Below are positions 35,701 through 42,570 of a DNA stretch of 51,113 nucleotides, piece after piece. Under the pieces are notes generated by a model. It was not told where the DNA came from. It did no database searches and saw only the letters and a list, made by a program, of their open reading frames with translations. This stretch comes from Nemertoderma westbladi (lineage: Eukaryota; Xenacoelomorpha; Nemertodermatida; Nemertodermatidae). The stretch covers positions 1 to 51,113 of the forward strand of contig JAUCBJ010006392.1 of assembly GCA_032718475.1 (NCBI GenBank). The letters are read 5' to 3'. The stretch's first letter is position 1, and every line of letters starts with the position of its first letter. The position numbers were made by a program, and so were the translations under genes.

Positions 35701-38700
35701 ATTCTGCTTTTTGCAACTCGATTCACTTTGTTTAACACTTTGACTGTCCATTTTATATTGATAACAATAGCGTACCTTCAATGGTGGTGTTATATTATAT
35801 ATTTTATTATTGTATGCGGCTCGTTCTAACAGCTGCTAGACCTGCAGTAATTTATTCCAGCATTGTGGAGTCATCTATCAACTTTATTATTGTATGCGGC
35901 TCGTTCCAACAGCTGATAGACCTGCAGTAATTTATTCCAGCATTGTGGAGTCATCTATCAACTTTATTATTGTATGCGGCTCGTTCCAACAGCTGATAGA
36001 CCTGCAGTAATTTATTCCAGCATTGTGGAGTCATCTATCAACTTTATTATTGTATGCGGCTCGTTCCAACAGCTGATAGACCTGCAGTAATTTATTCCAG
36101 CATTGTGGAGTCATCTATCAACTTTATTATTGTATGCGGCTCGTTCCAACAGCTGATAGACCTGCAGTAATTTATTCCAGCATTGTGGAGTCATCTATCA
36201 ACTTTATTATTGTATGCGGCTCGTTCCAACAGCTGATAGACCTGCAGTAATTTATTCTAGCATTGTGGTGTCATCTATCAACTTGATCTCATTTTATGAA
36301 TTTTATCGATTATCTGCTCATGTTTTAAATAATTTAATTTTATTTCATTTCAACTTTATTTCATTTTATTTAATTGTATCTTCCTAGCCATCCATACCTA
36401 AATCGCCCTATATCTTTTTATTTATTTTAACTTAATCAATTGTATCTACATAGCCTTAGCCACACTTCGCATTTTATCAATTGTTCATCCGAAAAGTATC
36501 ACACAATTATATTTTTAACTTTATTTTACTTACCTATTTTAATTTAATTTATCCTCCATGTCAGCCTAATCTCTCTTCTTACCACTGCTCATAATTTTAT
36601 TTATTTTAATTATTTAATTGTACCCTCGTAACCAGGCATATACTGTACGATAGCCCCGTATAAATTAGTATCTTTTACAGTATATTATTCAATAAAATTT
36701 AACCGCGTAAGTACATATTTTAATATGTAAATTATGTAAACAATTTAATATATATTTATATCACTGAAGACGTGTGTTAATACATGAAATGGCCATATGA
36801 TTAAAGGAATTTGTTTTACTTAGAATCGTGGCTTAGACCCTTACAACACCAATATAACTCGATTTTAAGACATTCTGATGTTATATTTGACTTTGCAGTT
36901 CACCCCCCCCCCCCCCCCCCCCCCCCCATTTGAAGAACACCAGACATTCTGCTGTTATATTTCACTTTGCAGTTTAACCTCATATGAAGTATAACAGACT
37001 TTCTGCTGTTTTTTCAGTAGGTACCTGTTGGAGACCAGAATAATATTTCTACCACTTGGGCTGTTACTGAAAAGACACTACCAGATGACCACTACCAAAA
37101 TCAACATTGATAATGTTTTTGGCATTATCTTCCTCTTTTACTTAGATAGTAAAAGCCATTGATACAGTACACTGAGTCAGCTTTTGTGCTATTAAGTCAG
37201 CATTTCTACAGGGTGAAAAAATTTCTCGCGATGTTTTTCTAAAACCACCAGAGGAAGCCTTTTTTTATGGACTGAATGATCTGAGGAATTGGTACCAGTA
37301 CTTTTCAGTCAAACATGAACGTTTGGGATGTGGGATATGTAAATATGATAGTACAATGTTTACATGGTACTTCAAGAATGAGCTCCAGGGTTTGTTCATG
37401 CTCCATGTTGATGATGTCCTTTATTCTGGAACATAATATTTTGAGAAATTTGTTATTGCGCTGTTCAAATAATCATTCAAAGGTGGTAGATCAGAGGATG
37501 GTAACATGAAATAATTTGGCCTGTTTATTGAACAAGAGAAAGACATTATTGTCAACCAAAGGTCATATATATTGTGAGAGTTTACAATCAATGCCTATTC
37601 GACCTATTGGAAAGTCTCATGAGCTTAGTAAAAAAGAAGTCACATTTGAGTGACACATTTGAAAAAGAGCAATAAAATGATATCAAGCATGCATTTCCGA
37701 ATCTAGGAATAACGTCTGATTGGCATTGGAAAGTATATAGTGATGCATCCTATGCTATCTTGCCTGATGATACCTCTAGTGCAGAGGGTTATATCATTTT
37801 CTTGTGTGGATCCAACAATCATTGTTCTTCAATTACTTGGGGGAAGCAAGAAGATTCGTCGTCGCCTGGAGCAGCGGTATCGACTCAAGAAGCTGCACTA
37901 CGGTACTGTATGCGAGGACCGGAGGATGGCCTTCACCCCCTTGGTCGGTACCACCGACGGTGTCTGGTGCGCTGATGCCCAGATCCTAATCCACCATCTT
38001 GCTGAGACCCTTGTGGCGATGCGAGATGGTATGCGAGAGAGGGGCCTGGCATGGGTGTTGGGGGGTATTCACCGGAGTTTGCAATTCGAACTCCTCCAGT
38101 CCAGCTCCCTCTGCCTCCGTGGTGGTCGGAGTCCAGTGCATAATCTTGTACTTTGGCAGCCTCATGGAGTGAATAAGCATGGTGGACAGCCCATTACTTT
38201 CTTGAGTCGAATCTTAAAGGACACTGGCCTTAAAGATGTGGATGATCTAGCAAATGTCATGGGTGATAGGGAGTTGTGGCGGTGCAATTTTGTTGACAAG
38301 CCGGCACAGCATTCTTAAAAATGCAGCTGCAATGCAGCATGCCGATCCTAGTAGTAGTAGTGGTGGTCGGTGATCCTGGCGATGATTGGGTTTTGGGGAT
38401 GGTGCTGGTGCTGGAATCCATGGAGTTGGACTAGTGGCACAATATTAAAACTTATAGGGCCACTTCTGTACCCATCAATAAATTGTGAACTGATTTTATT
38501 TTGTGCCAATAATTTGAGATATATTATAATTTATGTATACATATTATACTTTCAAGAAGAATCGTCGTATTGTTAAAAGTACATTAGCTGCAGAGGGGTT
38601 AGCGCCAGTTGATGCCCTGGAAGAAGCTAGTTATGCTGCTGCTACATTATCGGACATAGTAAAACAAAAGATACCAATTACAGCTTATATTGATTGTAAA

Positions 38701-41700
38701 AATCTTCACACTGCAATACATTCCACAATACCTTTGAGTGAGAAACATCTTCGCATAGATATAGCATCAGTTAAAGAACTACCGGTACTTCAGAATCGGG
38801 AACTGGATAAGACTGAACTGGTAAAAACTAAACAGCAGATAGCTGGCGTCCTGACAAAGAGGGGTGTTTGTCCAATTCAGATTCTAAATATTATTACTTC
38901 GGGAGGTATTGATATGGGAATATTTCAATATTTATTGGTGGAAGTGGAGGTATGTTTTAGGAAAATAGGTTGAATAAATACCTTCTATTCTATATATTCT
39001 TGTTCGTTTCTGTTTCTCGTTAGTTATCTCGGTCGAAGAAAGAAGGTTAGATTGTTAGATAGCTGTTAGTGCGATTCGATGAGTACAGGAGTACTTCTGT
39101 AGGTTGATAGGCCTACATCTATGATTGTATTTGAGTATATATAGTAATATATCTATGACAGCCAATACCGTGTTCACTGTTCGGATGGTTTATTATATTT
39201 GGTTTATTATATAGACTGTCGTTGTATTAATATAAGGAAGGATAATTCATCAGAATTAGTTTAACATCAGTCATGGATATATTGATGAGTAGTAAGTTTA
39301 TTAGAATGTTTGGATAGTTGTATATAGATATAGGGAGATATTGTCAAGTAGGGAAGGAGTAGTATTTCATCTACAAGATTATAGTTAAGGGTAGACCCTA
39401 AGGGCATATGGCAGTAGTTTTGAGGTTTTATGTGCATTAGGAAGAAAGAGAGCAGGGTAACTAATAATTTATGATTAAATGCAACAAACCTGTAACTCAA
39501 TATTATCCTGACTTAGAGTTAAGATTTGCTTCTCCCGAGCCTCAACAATCTCAGCTTGTTGTGACAATTTGGTTAGAAGATATGACTCAGACCATGAACC
39601 TACCCCAGTGGTCTGCGACCCTGTCCAGAATTCAGCAACAGTGGTCTGGCACTCATCGTCTGTATTGGTGACCAATGAGAAAGCTGCAGAGTCACCTGTT
39701 TTATCACCTGATGTTGTCTGGGAGACACTGCAATTAGTTGAGTCCTCAAATGATTCATTCATGGTGTTAAAGTCGCCAAAGGATTTCTCATAATTATCAC
39801 CATTGTCAGGGTAATCTGATACAGTGGTATCATCCTCTGTGTTACAATGCTCACCAATCCCATCACTGATTATTTCAGAAGCAACATAAACAGGGATAAT
39901 TTCACTTTGAGTTAAAGTTACAGCATGGTTAGTTAGAATTTGAGTTACAGATGGGATACTTCCACTATGAGTTGCATCTGATGCAGGATCAATTTCGCTT
40001 TGAGTTAATGTGTCCAGTGAACCCCTCATTGTATCACAACTGATATCCGAAGTGGAGATGCCATCCTCAATCGTGGACTCTAATACAGAGGGGATAAAAC
40101 TCATATCCAAAATATCCTGTCTGCAGTTTACAGTTTGAGAACATTGGACATCTATTGTGTCCCCAGGTTCAGGTTCACTTAATATAATCTCAGCTGTTGG
40201 ACTTTCATCAACCTGTTCCATGTAACCATCTGAGATATTGACATCAGTTTGGATATCAGGAATGTCATTAGATACCAATGTTCCATCAACTGGAAGGTCT
40301 TGGTTGGTTAACCGACTGCAGACAGGTAAGTTGTGGAGATCACTAGAAGTATTACCAGTGGGAGAATGTCCATTCAACTCAGATAGACCATTCTTACTAT
40401 TAAGAAGCTCCCAGGACTGGGTGGAACTGACCATACTTAGGTCAGTTTCCATTGCAGGTAGTGATTTATTAAGAATCACCATCGAATTGTGGTCATTGTA
40501 GTAAGAAGCCCCATTCTCTGAACTGTTCCGACTCATTGATATTATTTCAATGGATTCTGACTCAGACGTCTCTGACCTCTGTGTTTCCCGTTCTGAAGGA
40601 CTGTGTGTTGGTGAATTACAGAATGGAGGACTCCGGGGATTTATAGCAGGGATAATAACATTAACAGGTTCCATAACAGAACCAGTGGGTGTCGATAAGC
40701 TAACAGGTTCCATAACAGAACCAGGGGCTGTGGATAAGCTAACAGGTTCCACAACAGAACCAGGGCCTGTGGATAAGCTAACAGGTTCCACAACAGAACC
40801 AGGTGGTGTCGATAAGCTAACAGGTTCCATAATAGAACCAGGGACTGTGGATAAGCTAACAGGAATCAAACAATCATCGTAGATAATGGATTCAGGGACA
40901 ATTATGCTTGGACTGGAACAATTGGCTAGTGTGTGGGGAGAGGTGTCATCTGTAGGGACAATACCACAGGCGATTCTTTTGGGAGAGGTGTCATCTGTAG
41001 GGACAGTACCGCAAGCGATTCTTTGGGGAGAGGTGTCATCTGTAGGGACAGTACCCAGGGCGATTCTTTGGGGAGAGGTGTCATCTGTAGGGACAGTACC
41101 CAGGGCGATTCTTCGGGGAGAGGTGTCATCTGTAGGGACAATACCGCAAGCAATTCTTTGGGGAGAGGTGTCATCTGTAGGGACAGTACCCTGGGCGATT
41201 CTTTGGGGAGAGGTGTCATCTGTAGGGACAGTACCGTAAGCGATTCTTTGGGGAGAGGTGTCATCTGTAGGGACAGTACCCTGGGCGATTCTTTGGGGAG
41301 AGGTGTCATCTGTAGGGACAGTACCCTGGGCGATTCTTTGGGGAGAGGTGTCATCTGTAGGGACAGTACCCTGGGCGATTCTTTGGGGAGAGGTGTCATC
41401 TGTAGGGACAGTACCGTGGGCGATTCTTTGGGGAGAGGTGTCATCTGTAGGAACAGTACCCTGGGCGATTCTTTGGGGAGAGGTCTCATCTGTAGGGACA
41501 GTACCGTGGGCGATTCTTTGGGGAGAGGTGTCATCTGTAGGGACAGTACCCTGGGCGATTCTTTGGGGAGAGGTGTCATCTGTAGGGACAGTACCCTGGG
41601 CGATTCTTTGGGGAGAGGTGTCATCTGTAGGGACAGTACCGCGGGCGATTCTTTGGGGAGAGGTGTCATCTGTAGGGACAGTACCCTGGGCGATTCTTTG

Positions 41701-42570
41701 GGGAGAGGTGTCATCTGTAGGGACAGTACCCTGGGTGATTCTTTGGGGAGAAGTGTCATCTGTAGGGACAGTACCCTGGGCAATTCTTTGGGGAGAGGTG
41801 TCATCTGTAGGGACAGTACCCTGGGCGATTCTTTGGGGAGAGGTGTCATCTGTATGGACAGCTCCCCAGTCTATTGTTTTGGGAGAATTGTTATCTGTAG
41901 GGCCTGAGCCCTGGGCAATTGTTTTGGGTGAAGTATCATCATTATGGGTAGGCATCCAGTTTATTTTAGTTACAGGTGTATCATAAATATCACTGAGAGA
42001 CTCCCCGATAACAGAACTAGAGTTAGAATTGAGGGTTTCTGCCTGTAAGAACTCATCCTCAGGGAATTCCAGCCCAGTTAGCCATCCAGAGGAACCAGTT
42101 GCAACCGATGGTTGGTTCTCTGTAGAGATACCCTCCACAACGCCAAAATCAGTCAGTTTTCTATGGAATGGTTCGTTCCTACGATTCTTCTTCCTCTGTG
42201 GTGTTAGTTTAGTTTCTTTAATAGGTTGAGTGGTCAGTTCATTGGTTGCCATGGTACTGGTGGTAACGAGCGAATCCTTTGGATCAGTTTGGGGTTGCTT
42301 GGCAACCAGGTCAGACTTTGGTTGATGGTCTACAGCCTCTGTGATACCCCCAAGAAACCCCATAAAGAAATCATCTGTTCTGCTTGCATCAATTGTTGCC
42401 ATCTGTTGACTCCCTCTATGGGAGTCAGTTATACTCCCTTTCGGGGAGCCACTCTTATCAGCAGCTCCCTGACCTTCCTGGATGTCCAACATCTGGTCTA
42501 TCGACTTCTGGGCTGAAGATATCGCTGTTTTGGCAATTTTCGATAAAGAAGCTTGATTGAACCAAGACAT
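5601..42570 (-). CDS. TMF1: TMF1 gene (TATA element modulatory factor 1 / ARA160), eight coding exons
   Basis: TMF1 is a long Golgi coiled-coil protein that binds Rab6 through its C-terminus and acts in vesicle tethering; it was first described as a TATA-element-binding and androgen-receptor coactivator protein. Joining eight exons (borders in the exon entries) gives 4830 nt, 1609 residues. Visible hallmarks: the N-terminus MSWFNQASLSKIAKTAISSA, the DDFFMGFL motif near residue 65, an acidic Ser/Thr-rich linker, a coiled coil from about residue 990 to the end with KLSKQQ and KKLRSKEKENE, and the C-terminal block with MYGEKEEECLEL and KQIDQLL. Vertebrate TMF1 is about 1090 residues; the extra length lies in exon 1 repeats. 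Intron lengths are 4545, 7707, 1058, 2468, 222, 8124 and 8016 bp, all with tandem repeats. The start at 42570 is chosen because MSWFN is the conserved family N-terminus and no in-frame ATG lies just upstream. Confidence 0.93.
5835..7245 (-). mobile_element. Decayed LINE (non-LTR retrotransposon) fragment in TMF1 intron 7
   Basis: Minus-strand frames show, in order: part of an endonuclease-RT linker (LSLRARTKSALPRHDWSSLL, about 7210-7000), a jump, RT motif B-like GFLQGDTLAPFLFMIVVDYV (about 6930-6860), the catalytic box LTDLDFADDLGVLSESLEGA (about 6750-6700), a YLGSWI motif, the LYGSPCWALT region and the C-terminal PVHNLVLW to DRELWRC block ending near 6000. Most of the RT fingers and palm is missing between 6940 and 6930, and the frame is broken, so it is dead. 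A TAGTAGTAG tract near 5855 probably marks the 3' end. The exact LINE clade was not determined. Confidence 0.8.
7245..7495 (+). repeat. Dispersed repeat, copy 2 (poly-G headed)
   Basis: Same block order as 3960-4225: a G run of about 19, GCGAATTAATATCCCGCCTC, AGGGAAAGGAGCAGGTTACA, AAAACAATAAACTAA, a second GAACAGGCTACAG block and two GCGTCCA blocks. It abuts the broken LINE at the poly-G tract. Confidence 0.6.
7496..8270. other. Intron 7 stretch with no recognised element
   Basis: AT-rich intronic DNA. A GGGCGTAGGCAGCGGGTGGG block at about 7610 resembles the ends of many degenerate transposons but no partner end was found. Nothing else could be identified. Confidence 0.4.
8275..11860 (+). 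mobile_element. LINE reverse transcriptase fragment with amplified catalytic motif
   Basis: The frame enters as GIDIGHIKIYMLLFADDIAL (about 8293 onward), runs through a long array of the FADD box, then continues as an ordinary RT/thumb C-terminus from 11034: SPTDLQASLDILYCYCTFWK, LLVNLTKSHVVVFRRGG, AYTYLGIVFSPSGSFSKA, KLIKPILNYGAEVWGFD. The frame stops at 11655 and resumes after a shift at 11681 (LNHLGLSWAGNSQRVENRGH to WWSTLANSPKGDFY). The FRRGG and YLGIV...GSF motifs resemble Jockey/CR1-type LINEs; the clade is an inference. 5' parts upstream of the box are missing. It lies antisense to TMF1 in intron 7. Confidence 0.82.
8322..11033 (+). repeat. 39-bp tandem array encoding the RT catalytic box (SLLFADDIALVAN)n
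   Basis: About 69 units of 39 bp; each encodes SLLFADDIALVAN on the plus strand and is nearly identical to its neighbours. Variants recur: FADN instead of FADD (GACAAT), VAI instead of VAN (GCTATTTCG), VPN-like APVAN (GCTCCAGTG). Three shortened units (GATATTGTTATTTGCGG near 9086, 9455 and 10215) break the register and mark larger duplications. Both strands are open because 39 is divisible by 3. It is a repeat inside a dead LINE, not a gene. Confidence 0.95.
11861..12232. other. Intron 7 spacer, simple AT-rich DNA
   Basis: Contains a short TTTTGTCCTTTTAATGACTT repeat (about 11945-11990) and a CTGTCAGAC direct repeat near 12015 and 12037. No gene or element end was recognised. Confidence 0.4.
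12233..12990 (+). repeat. 68-bp tandem array, about 11 copies
   Basis: Unit contains GAGGGAAAGGAGCAGGTTAC, AGAGGCGGGATTTTCTAACC, AAAACAATAAACGATCACTT. Period 68 bp measured between starts at 12361, 12429 and 12497. Its core equals the core of the dispersed poly-G repeat (3960, 7245) and of single copies in the BLOC1S5 intron, so a dispersed element was amplified here. Confidence 0.85.
12991..13790. other. Intron 7 end proximal to exon 7, no element recognised
   Basis: Contains several ACCGGTA and TAGGCCTA words and A/T tracts. The short frames present have no recognisable similarity. Confidence 0.4.
13791..14514 (-). CDS. TMF1: TMF1 exon 7
   Basis: Acceptor TACTTTATTAG. Encodes SLDMSDDVSMATQPLVREIE onward to LLELLQSRLTERDGEVAVLV and ARVEQLNGQ, phase 0 at the end, donor GTAATT. 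REIERLQSTL and the heptad-rich SLERKLGE segment correspond to human LRQIENLQATL onward; LLELLQSRLTERDGEVAVL corresponds to IIENLQSQLKLREGEITHL. The exon is GC-rich compared with its surroundings. An ATG at its start could be mistaken for a gene start, but the upstream exons continue the same protein in phase. Confidence 0.92.
14622..15611. repeat. Near-1-kb imperfect palindrome (foldback element) in TMF1 intron 6
   Basis: ATGTGTTTTCCGATATAAAA at 14622 is answered by its complement ending at 15611. Matching continues inward: GAGTTATGGCAAC (about 14699) with GTTGCCATAACTC (15540), AAAAAAGACCAT (14777) with ATGGTCTTTTTT (15466), TTTTTCTCTCGAGGGC (14950) with GCCCTCGAGAGAAAAA (15288), and AACCGATTT (15008) with AAATCGGTT (15243). 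The arms meet near 15110. No transposase is visible. Because it lies in an intron, TMF1 transcripts would carry a long hairpin. Confidence 0.85.
15632..22638 (-). repeat. 33-bp tandem array seeded by the TMF1 exon 6 / intron 6 border
   Basis: Roughly 210 copies of a 33-bp unit (plus strand CTACCAACCAGCTCCTCTCT then CGCACTCTACTGA), with shorter forms lacking the CTCTCTCG part. Read on the minus strand, 28 of the 33 bp (22685-22712) are the exon 6 codons for SRVRERSWL; the remaining five (GACTA, 22629-22633) are intron sequence next to the donor. The array starts at the donor itself and runs about 7 kb. All frames over it (for example repeats of STDYQPAPL or LVVSRVRERSW) are by-products of the 33-bp period and not genes. 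Confidence 0.97.
22639..22835 (-). CDS. TMF1: TMF1 exon 6
   Basis: Acceptor TTTTATATATAG, then KVREELRRDFDKEDEKLRSS onward to SRVRERSWLEEIEELRNQL and TEQQS, phase 2 at the end (CCAG|GTTGGT). Joined to exon 7 it reads TEQQSRSLDMSDDVSMATQP, like human ENRNQELSQSVSSTTRP. The codons for SRVRERSWL (22685-22712) are the source of the 33-bp array filling most of intron 6, and the true donor lies in the first array copy. The frame stays open through the donor into the array down to 22452, so a retained intron would add repeats of LVVSRVRERSW. Confidence 0.9.
22855..22990. repeat. About 20-bp tandem repeat in the short intron 5
   Basis: Degenerate copies of GTGTGAGCGGACAATAAA (two near-perfect, then GTGTGAACTGACTATAAAG, GTGAACGGTAAAATAAAG, GGCGAACTATAAAG) fill most of the 222-bp intron between exons 5 and 6. 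Confidence 0.75.
23058..23260 (-). CDS. TMF1: TMF1 exon 5
   Basis: Acceptor TATCATTTAG, then TNKDIGKSLKEQCDESLRLQ onward to LSLESAYRDAQELKSERSRQ and MESKVKQ, phase 0 at the end, donor GTTACT. LSLESAYRDAQEL aligns with human IQAALDSAYKELTDL. The length between KKLRSKEKEN in exon 4 and this motif nearly equals the human spacing, so no exon seems to be missing in the 54-bp repeat intron. Confidence 0.88.
23261..23960. other. Intron 4, exon-5-proximal part
   Basis: Holds a 45-bp duplication (GCGCAATACAAATATAGTAA near 23450, repeated near 23490). A 65-codon plus-strand frame at 23641-23838 (contains GSVEPGWVSCKDTRWERITF) looks protein-like but I do not recognise it; it could be a transposon remnant. 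Confidence 0.4.
23965..24800 (-). mobile_element. Decayed LINE fragment in TMF1 intron 4
   Basis: Minus-strand pieces in several frames: IEAIEAAFDEIGHTI (motif A-like AFD, about 24750), a SGLGRRV-like piece, AIVYADNFILTSAYDLEEMV (motif C, about 24555-24500; the usual second D reads N), then an open frame from 24435 to 23974 with LWQVLAMPLILYSLKINIGS, a typical post-RT LINE region. The spacing of motifs is compressed and frames are broken, so it is a deleted copy. Confidence 0.65.
24905..25605 (-). repeat. 54-bp tandem array in TMF1 intron 4
   Basis: About 12 units; plus-strand unit GTCCAGTAATTCAACTTCCT, CCTGAATGTACGTGGATTAG, ATCTAAGTTTTGAG. Two units near 25400-25500 carry an insertion CACCTGTTCTCTCTCATCTA. 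On the minus strand the core reads EEVELLD; at the left edge it continues as EEVELLDERKLRIEIPPQ, directly next to LINE remnants, so the seed may be LINE coding sequence, but this is unproven. Confidence 0.88.
25729..25877 (-). CDS. TMF1: TMF1 exon 4
   Basis: Acceptor TTGTATTACCGCAG. The first C completes a serine codon with exon 3. Reads SSLKKLRSKEKENEGLLNKH and onward to RLEFSDKESQ, ends in phase 1 at CCCAAG before GTTAGT. KKLRSKEKENE matches the strongly conserved KKLRAKDKENE of TMF1. Confidence 0.9.
25965..26925. repeat. About 21-bp tandem array with GGATCC palindromes in intron 3
   Basis: Repeats of TCAGGATCCTGAGATACTAAA with variants (GGATTCTGAG, GTATCTTAAG, GACTGGGACATTAACTCC). Most units contain the palindrome TCAGGATCCTGA, so they can form hairpins. 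The minus strand reads DPDLVSQ-like heptads because the unit is 21 bp. It starts about 15 nt from the exon 3 donor; no convincing exon seed was found. Confidence 0.88.
26936..27108 (-). CDS. TMF1: TMF1 exon 3
   Basis: Acceptor TTTTACATTCCAG, then NVTKERDLFSRSVASLREEL and onward to VEGDKLSKQQHQL, ending in phase 2 at TTGAG before GTAAAC. It corresponds to the human segment CKERDAAKKEIKNIKEEL to GEKLSKQQ. Coiled coil without prolines. Confidence 0.9.
27799..27922 (+). repeat. (CCTA)n microsatellite within the intron 2 array
   Basis: About 30 uninterrupted CCTA steps replacing the usual three to five of a unit, an internal slippage expansion of the donor-derived GTAG tract. Confidence 0.95.
28725..28852 (+). 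repeat. Second (CCTA)n expansion within the intron 2 array
   Basis: Another pure CCTA tract of about 32 steps, again exactly at the donor-derived part of a 60-bp unit. Confidence 0.95.
29295..30319. mobile_element. Non-autonomous hAT-type transposon inside the intron 2 array, 1025 bp
   Basis: Ends are TAGAGTTGAAACAGAGACCT and its inverted complement. The flanks show the 8-bp repeat CTACCTAC (29287-29294, 30320-30327), though the repetitive CCTA context makes this duplication less certain than usual. Subterminal CTCCGG and GGTCTCTGG words occur at both ends, like the CTCCGG-rich ends of the element at 3779. No transposase is encoded. It inserted after the array had formed. Confidence 0.8.
34816..34944 (-). 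CDS. TMF1: TMF1 exon 2 (43 codons)
   Basis: Acceptor TTTATTACAG, then ETIEDLRRELSDRELSRISE and onward to TRISELQSQVE, phase 0 at both ends, donor GAG|GTAGGT. Aligning RISELQSQVENVTKERD across the exon 2/3 junction with human RIAEAEKKVQLACKERD needs no gap, which favours this donor over the alternative CAA|GTAGAG six nt upstream. The last 38 nt plus the donor are the seed of the intron 2 array, which begins immediately at the exon end. Confidence 0.9.
35105..35696 (+). mobile_element. Penelope-like element fragment: GIY-YIG endonuclease end
   Basis: One plus-strand frame reads RLGNHPCGQSQCLTCPVIND, a nonsense codon, then RGRFNCKSHNVLYIITCNEH, TQYYLGRTEQHLHKRLNKHR, and later LLEHFAQCRKYTVTCVQKF, ending at TAA near 35694. 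The CxxxxCxxC cysteine cluster followed by NVLYIITC...YYLGRT...RLNKHR is the linker and GIY-YIG-type nuclease arrangement of Penelope-like retroelements (the GIY and YIG positions read LYI and YLG). The RT part is absent, so it is a truncated copy in TMF1 intron 1, antisense to the gene. Confidence 0.8.
35801..36283 (+). repeat. 80-bp tandem array, six copies
   Basis: Unit ACTTTATTATTGTATGCGGC, TCGTTCCAACAGCTGATAGA, CCTGCAGTAATTTATTCCAG, CATTGTGGAGTCATCTATCA; copies are almost identical. It begins about 100 bp after the stop of the Penelope-like fragment, so it may be part of that element's 3' region. Confidence 0.92.
36284..37189. other. Intron 1 AT-rich stretch with poly-C and a short duplication
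   Basis: Mostly T-rich DNA. Between about 36868 and 37017 a roughly 65-bp block (ACATTCTGNTGTTATATTT, CACTTTGCAGTT) occurs two to three times, and a run of 25 C (36903-36927) sits in its first copy. No coding similarity seen. Confidence 0.5.
37190..38970 (+). mobile_element. Copia-type retrotransposon fragment, interrupted
   Basis: Plus-strand pieces in order: KPPEEAFFYGLNDLRNWYQY (37240-37300), LGCGICKYDSTMFTWYFKNE, then LQGLFMLHVDDVLYSGT (RT catalytic VDD, about 37387-37436), then VYSDASYAILPDDTSSAEGY (RNase H, 37735) and, after an insertion, KKNRRIVKSTLAAEGLAPVD (38556) to LTKRGVCPIQIL. This is the RT-RNase H order of Ty1/Copia pol. Frames are shifted and stops present, so it is dead. A purine-rich GGTGGAAGTGGAGG precedes TATGTTTTAGG at 38950, a candidate polypurine tract and LTR start. 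Confidence 0.82.
37872..38552 (+). mobile_element. Chimeric LINE insertion inside the Copia RNase H
   Basis: Flanked by a 16-bp direct repeat with one mismatch (CAAGAAGATTCGTCGT at 37856-37871, CAAGAAGAATCGTCGT at 38553-38568), so it inserted into the Copia copy by target-primed or similar integration. The 3' part from about 38132 (SPVHNLVLWQPHGVNKHGGQ to DRELWRCNFVDKPAQHS) is the same family as the LINE at 5835-7245. The 5' part (LHYGTVCEDRRMAFTPLVGT to SSLCLRGGR) resembles the tail of a different LINE ORF, so the insertion appears to be a chimera. No poly-A tail is seen; the 3' end is ATATATTATAAT-type sequence. Confidence 0.72.
38971..39470. other. Possible Copia LTR remnant next to TMF1 exon 1
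   Basis: Follows the candidate polypurine tract and contains no coding similarity. It might be the 3' LTR, but no second LTR copy was found in the window, so this is an inference. Confidence 0.35.
39490..42570 (-). CDS. TMF1: TMF1 exon 1: N-terminus and repeat-rich linker
   Basis: Encodes residues 1-1027 and ends in phase 0 at ATTGAGTTACAG followed by the donor GTTTGT. Residues 1-34 match the conserved TMF1 N-terminus. About residues 205-550 are a 15-residue tandem array (GTVPTDDTSPQRIAQ), and about 568-640 are five 13-residue units (EPVSLST.PGSVV). Between these and the coiled coil lies an acidic Ser/Thr-rich stretch, presumably disordered. The last 35 residues (QQAEIVEAREKQILTLSQDN) begin the coiled coil that aligns with the human KLEKREAQLLSLSKE region. 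Long antisense frames over 40886-41986 are shadows of the 45-bp periodicity. Confidence 0.93.
40655..40872 (-). repeat. TMF1: 39-bp coding minisatellite in TMF1 exon 1
   Basis: Five to six in-frame copies encoding EPVSLST.PGSVV (plus strand GATAAGCTAACAGGTTCCAT then AACAGAACCAGGG). Variation is mostly at the two residues before PG or TG and at V/M. Confidence 0.92.
40925..41960 (-). repeat. TMF1: 45-bp coding minisatellite in TMF1 exon 1
   Basis: Twenty clear and about three degenerate in-frame copies encoding GTVPTDDTSPQRIAQ. Only the last residue of the unit varies freely (Q, R, H, Y, C, L, N), while TDDTSP is kept. Units are nearly identical in DNA, so expansion is recent. DDTSP offers potential acidic-directed or proline-directed phosphorylation sites, an inference. 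Confidence 0.95.

Noticed and set aside
40886-41986. Plus-strand frames of 110-324 codons over TMF1 exon 1
   Set aside because: They are shadows of the 45-bp coding repeat; the minus frame is continuous with conserved TMF1 sequence.
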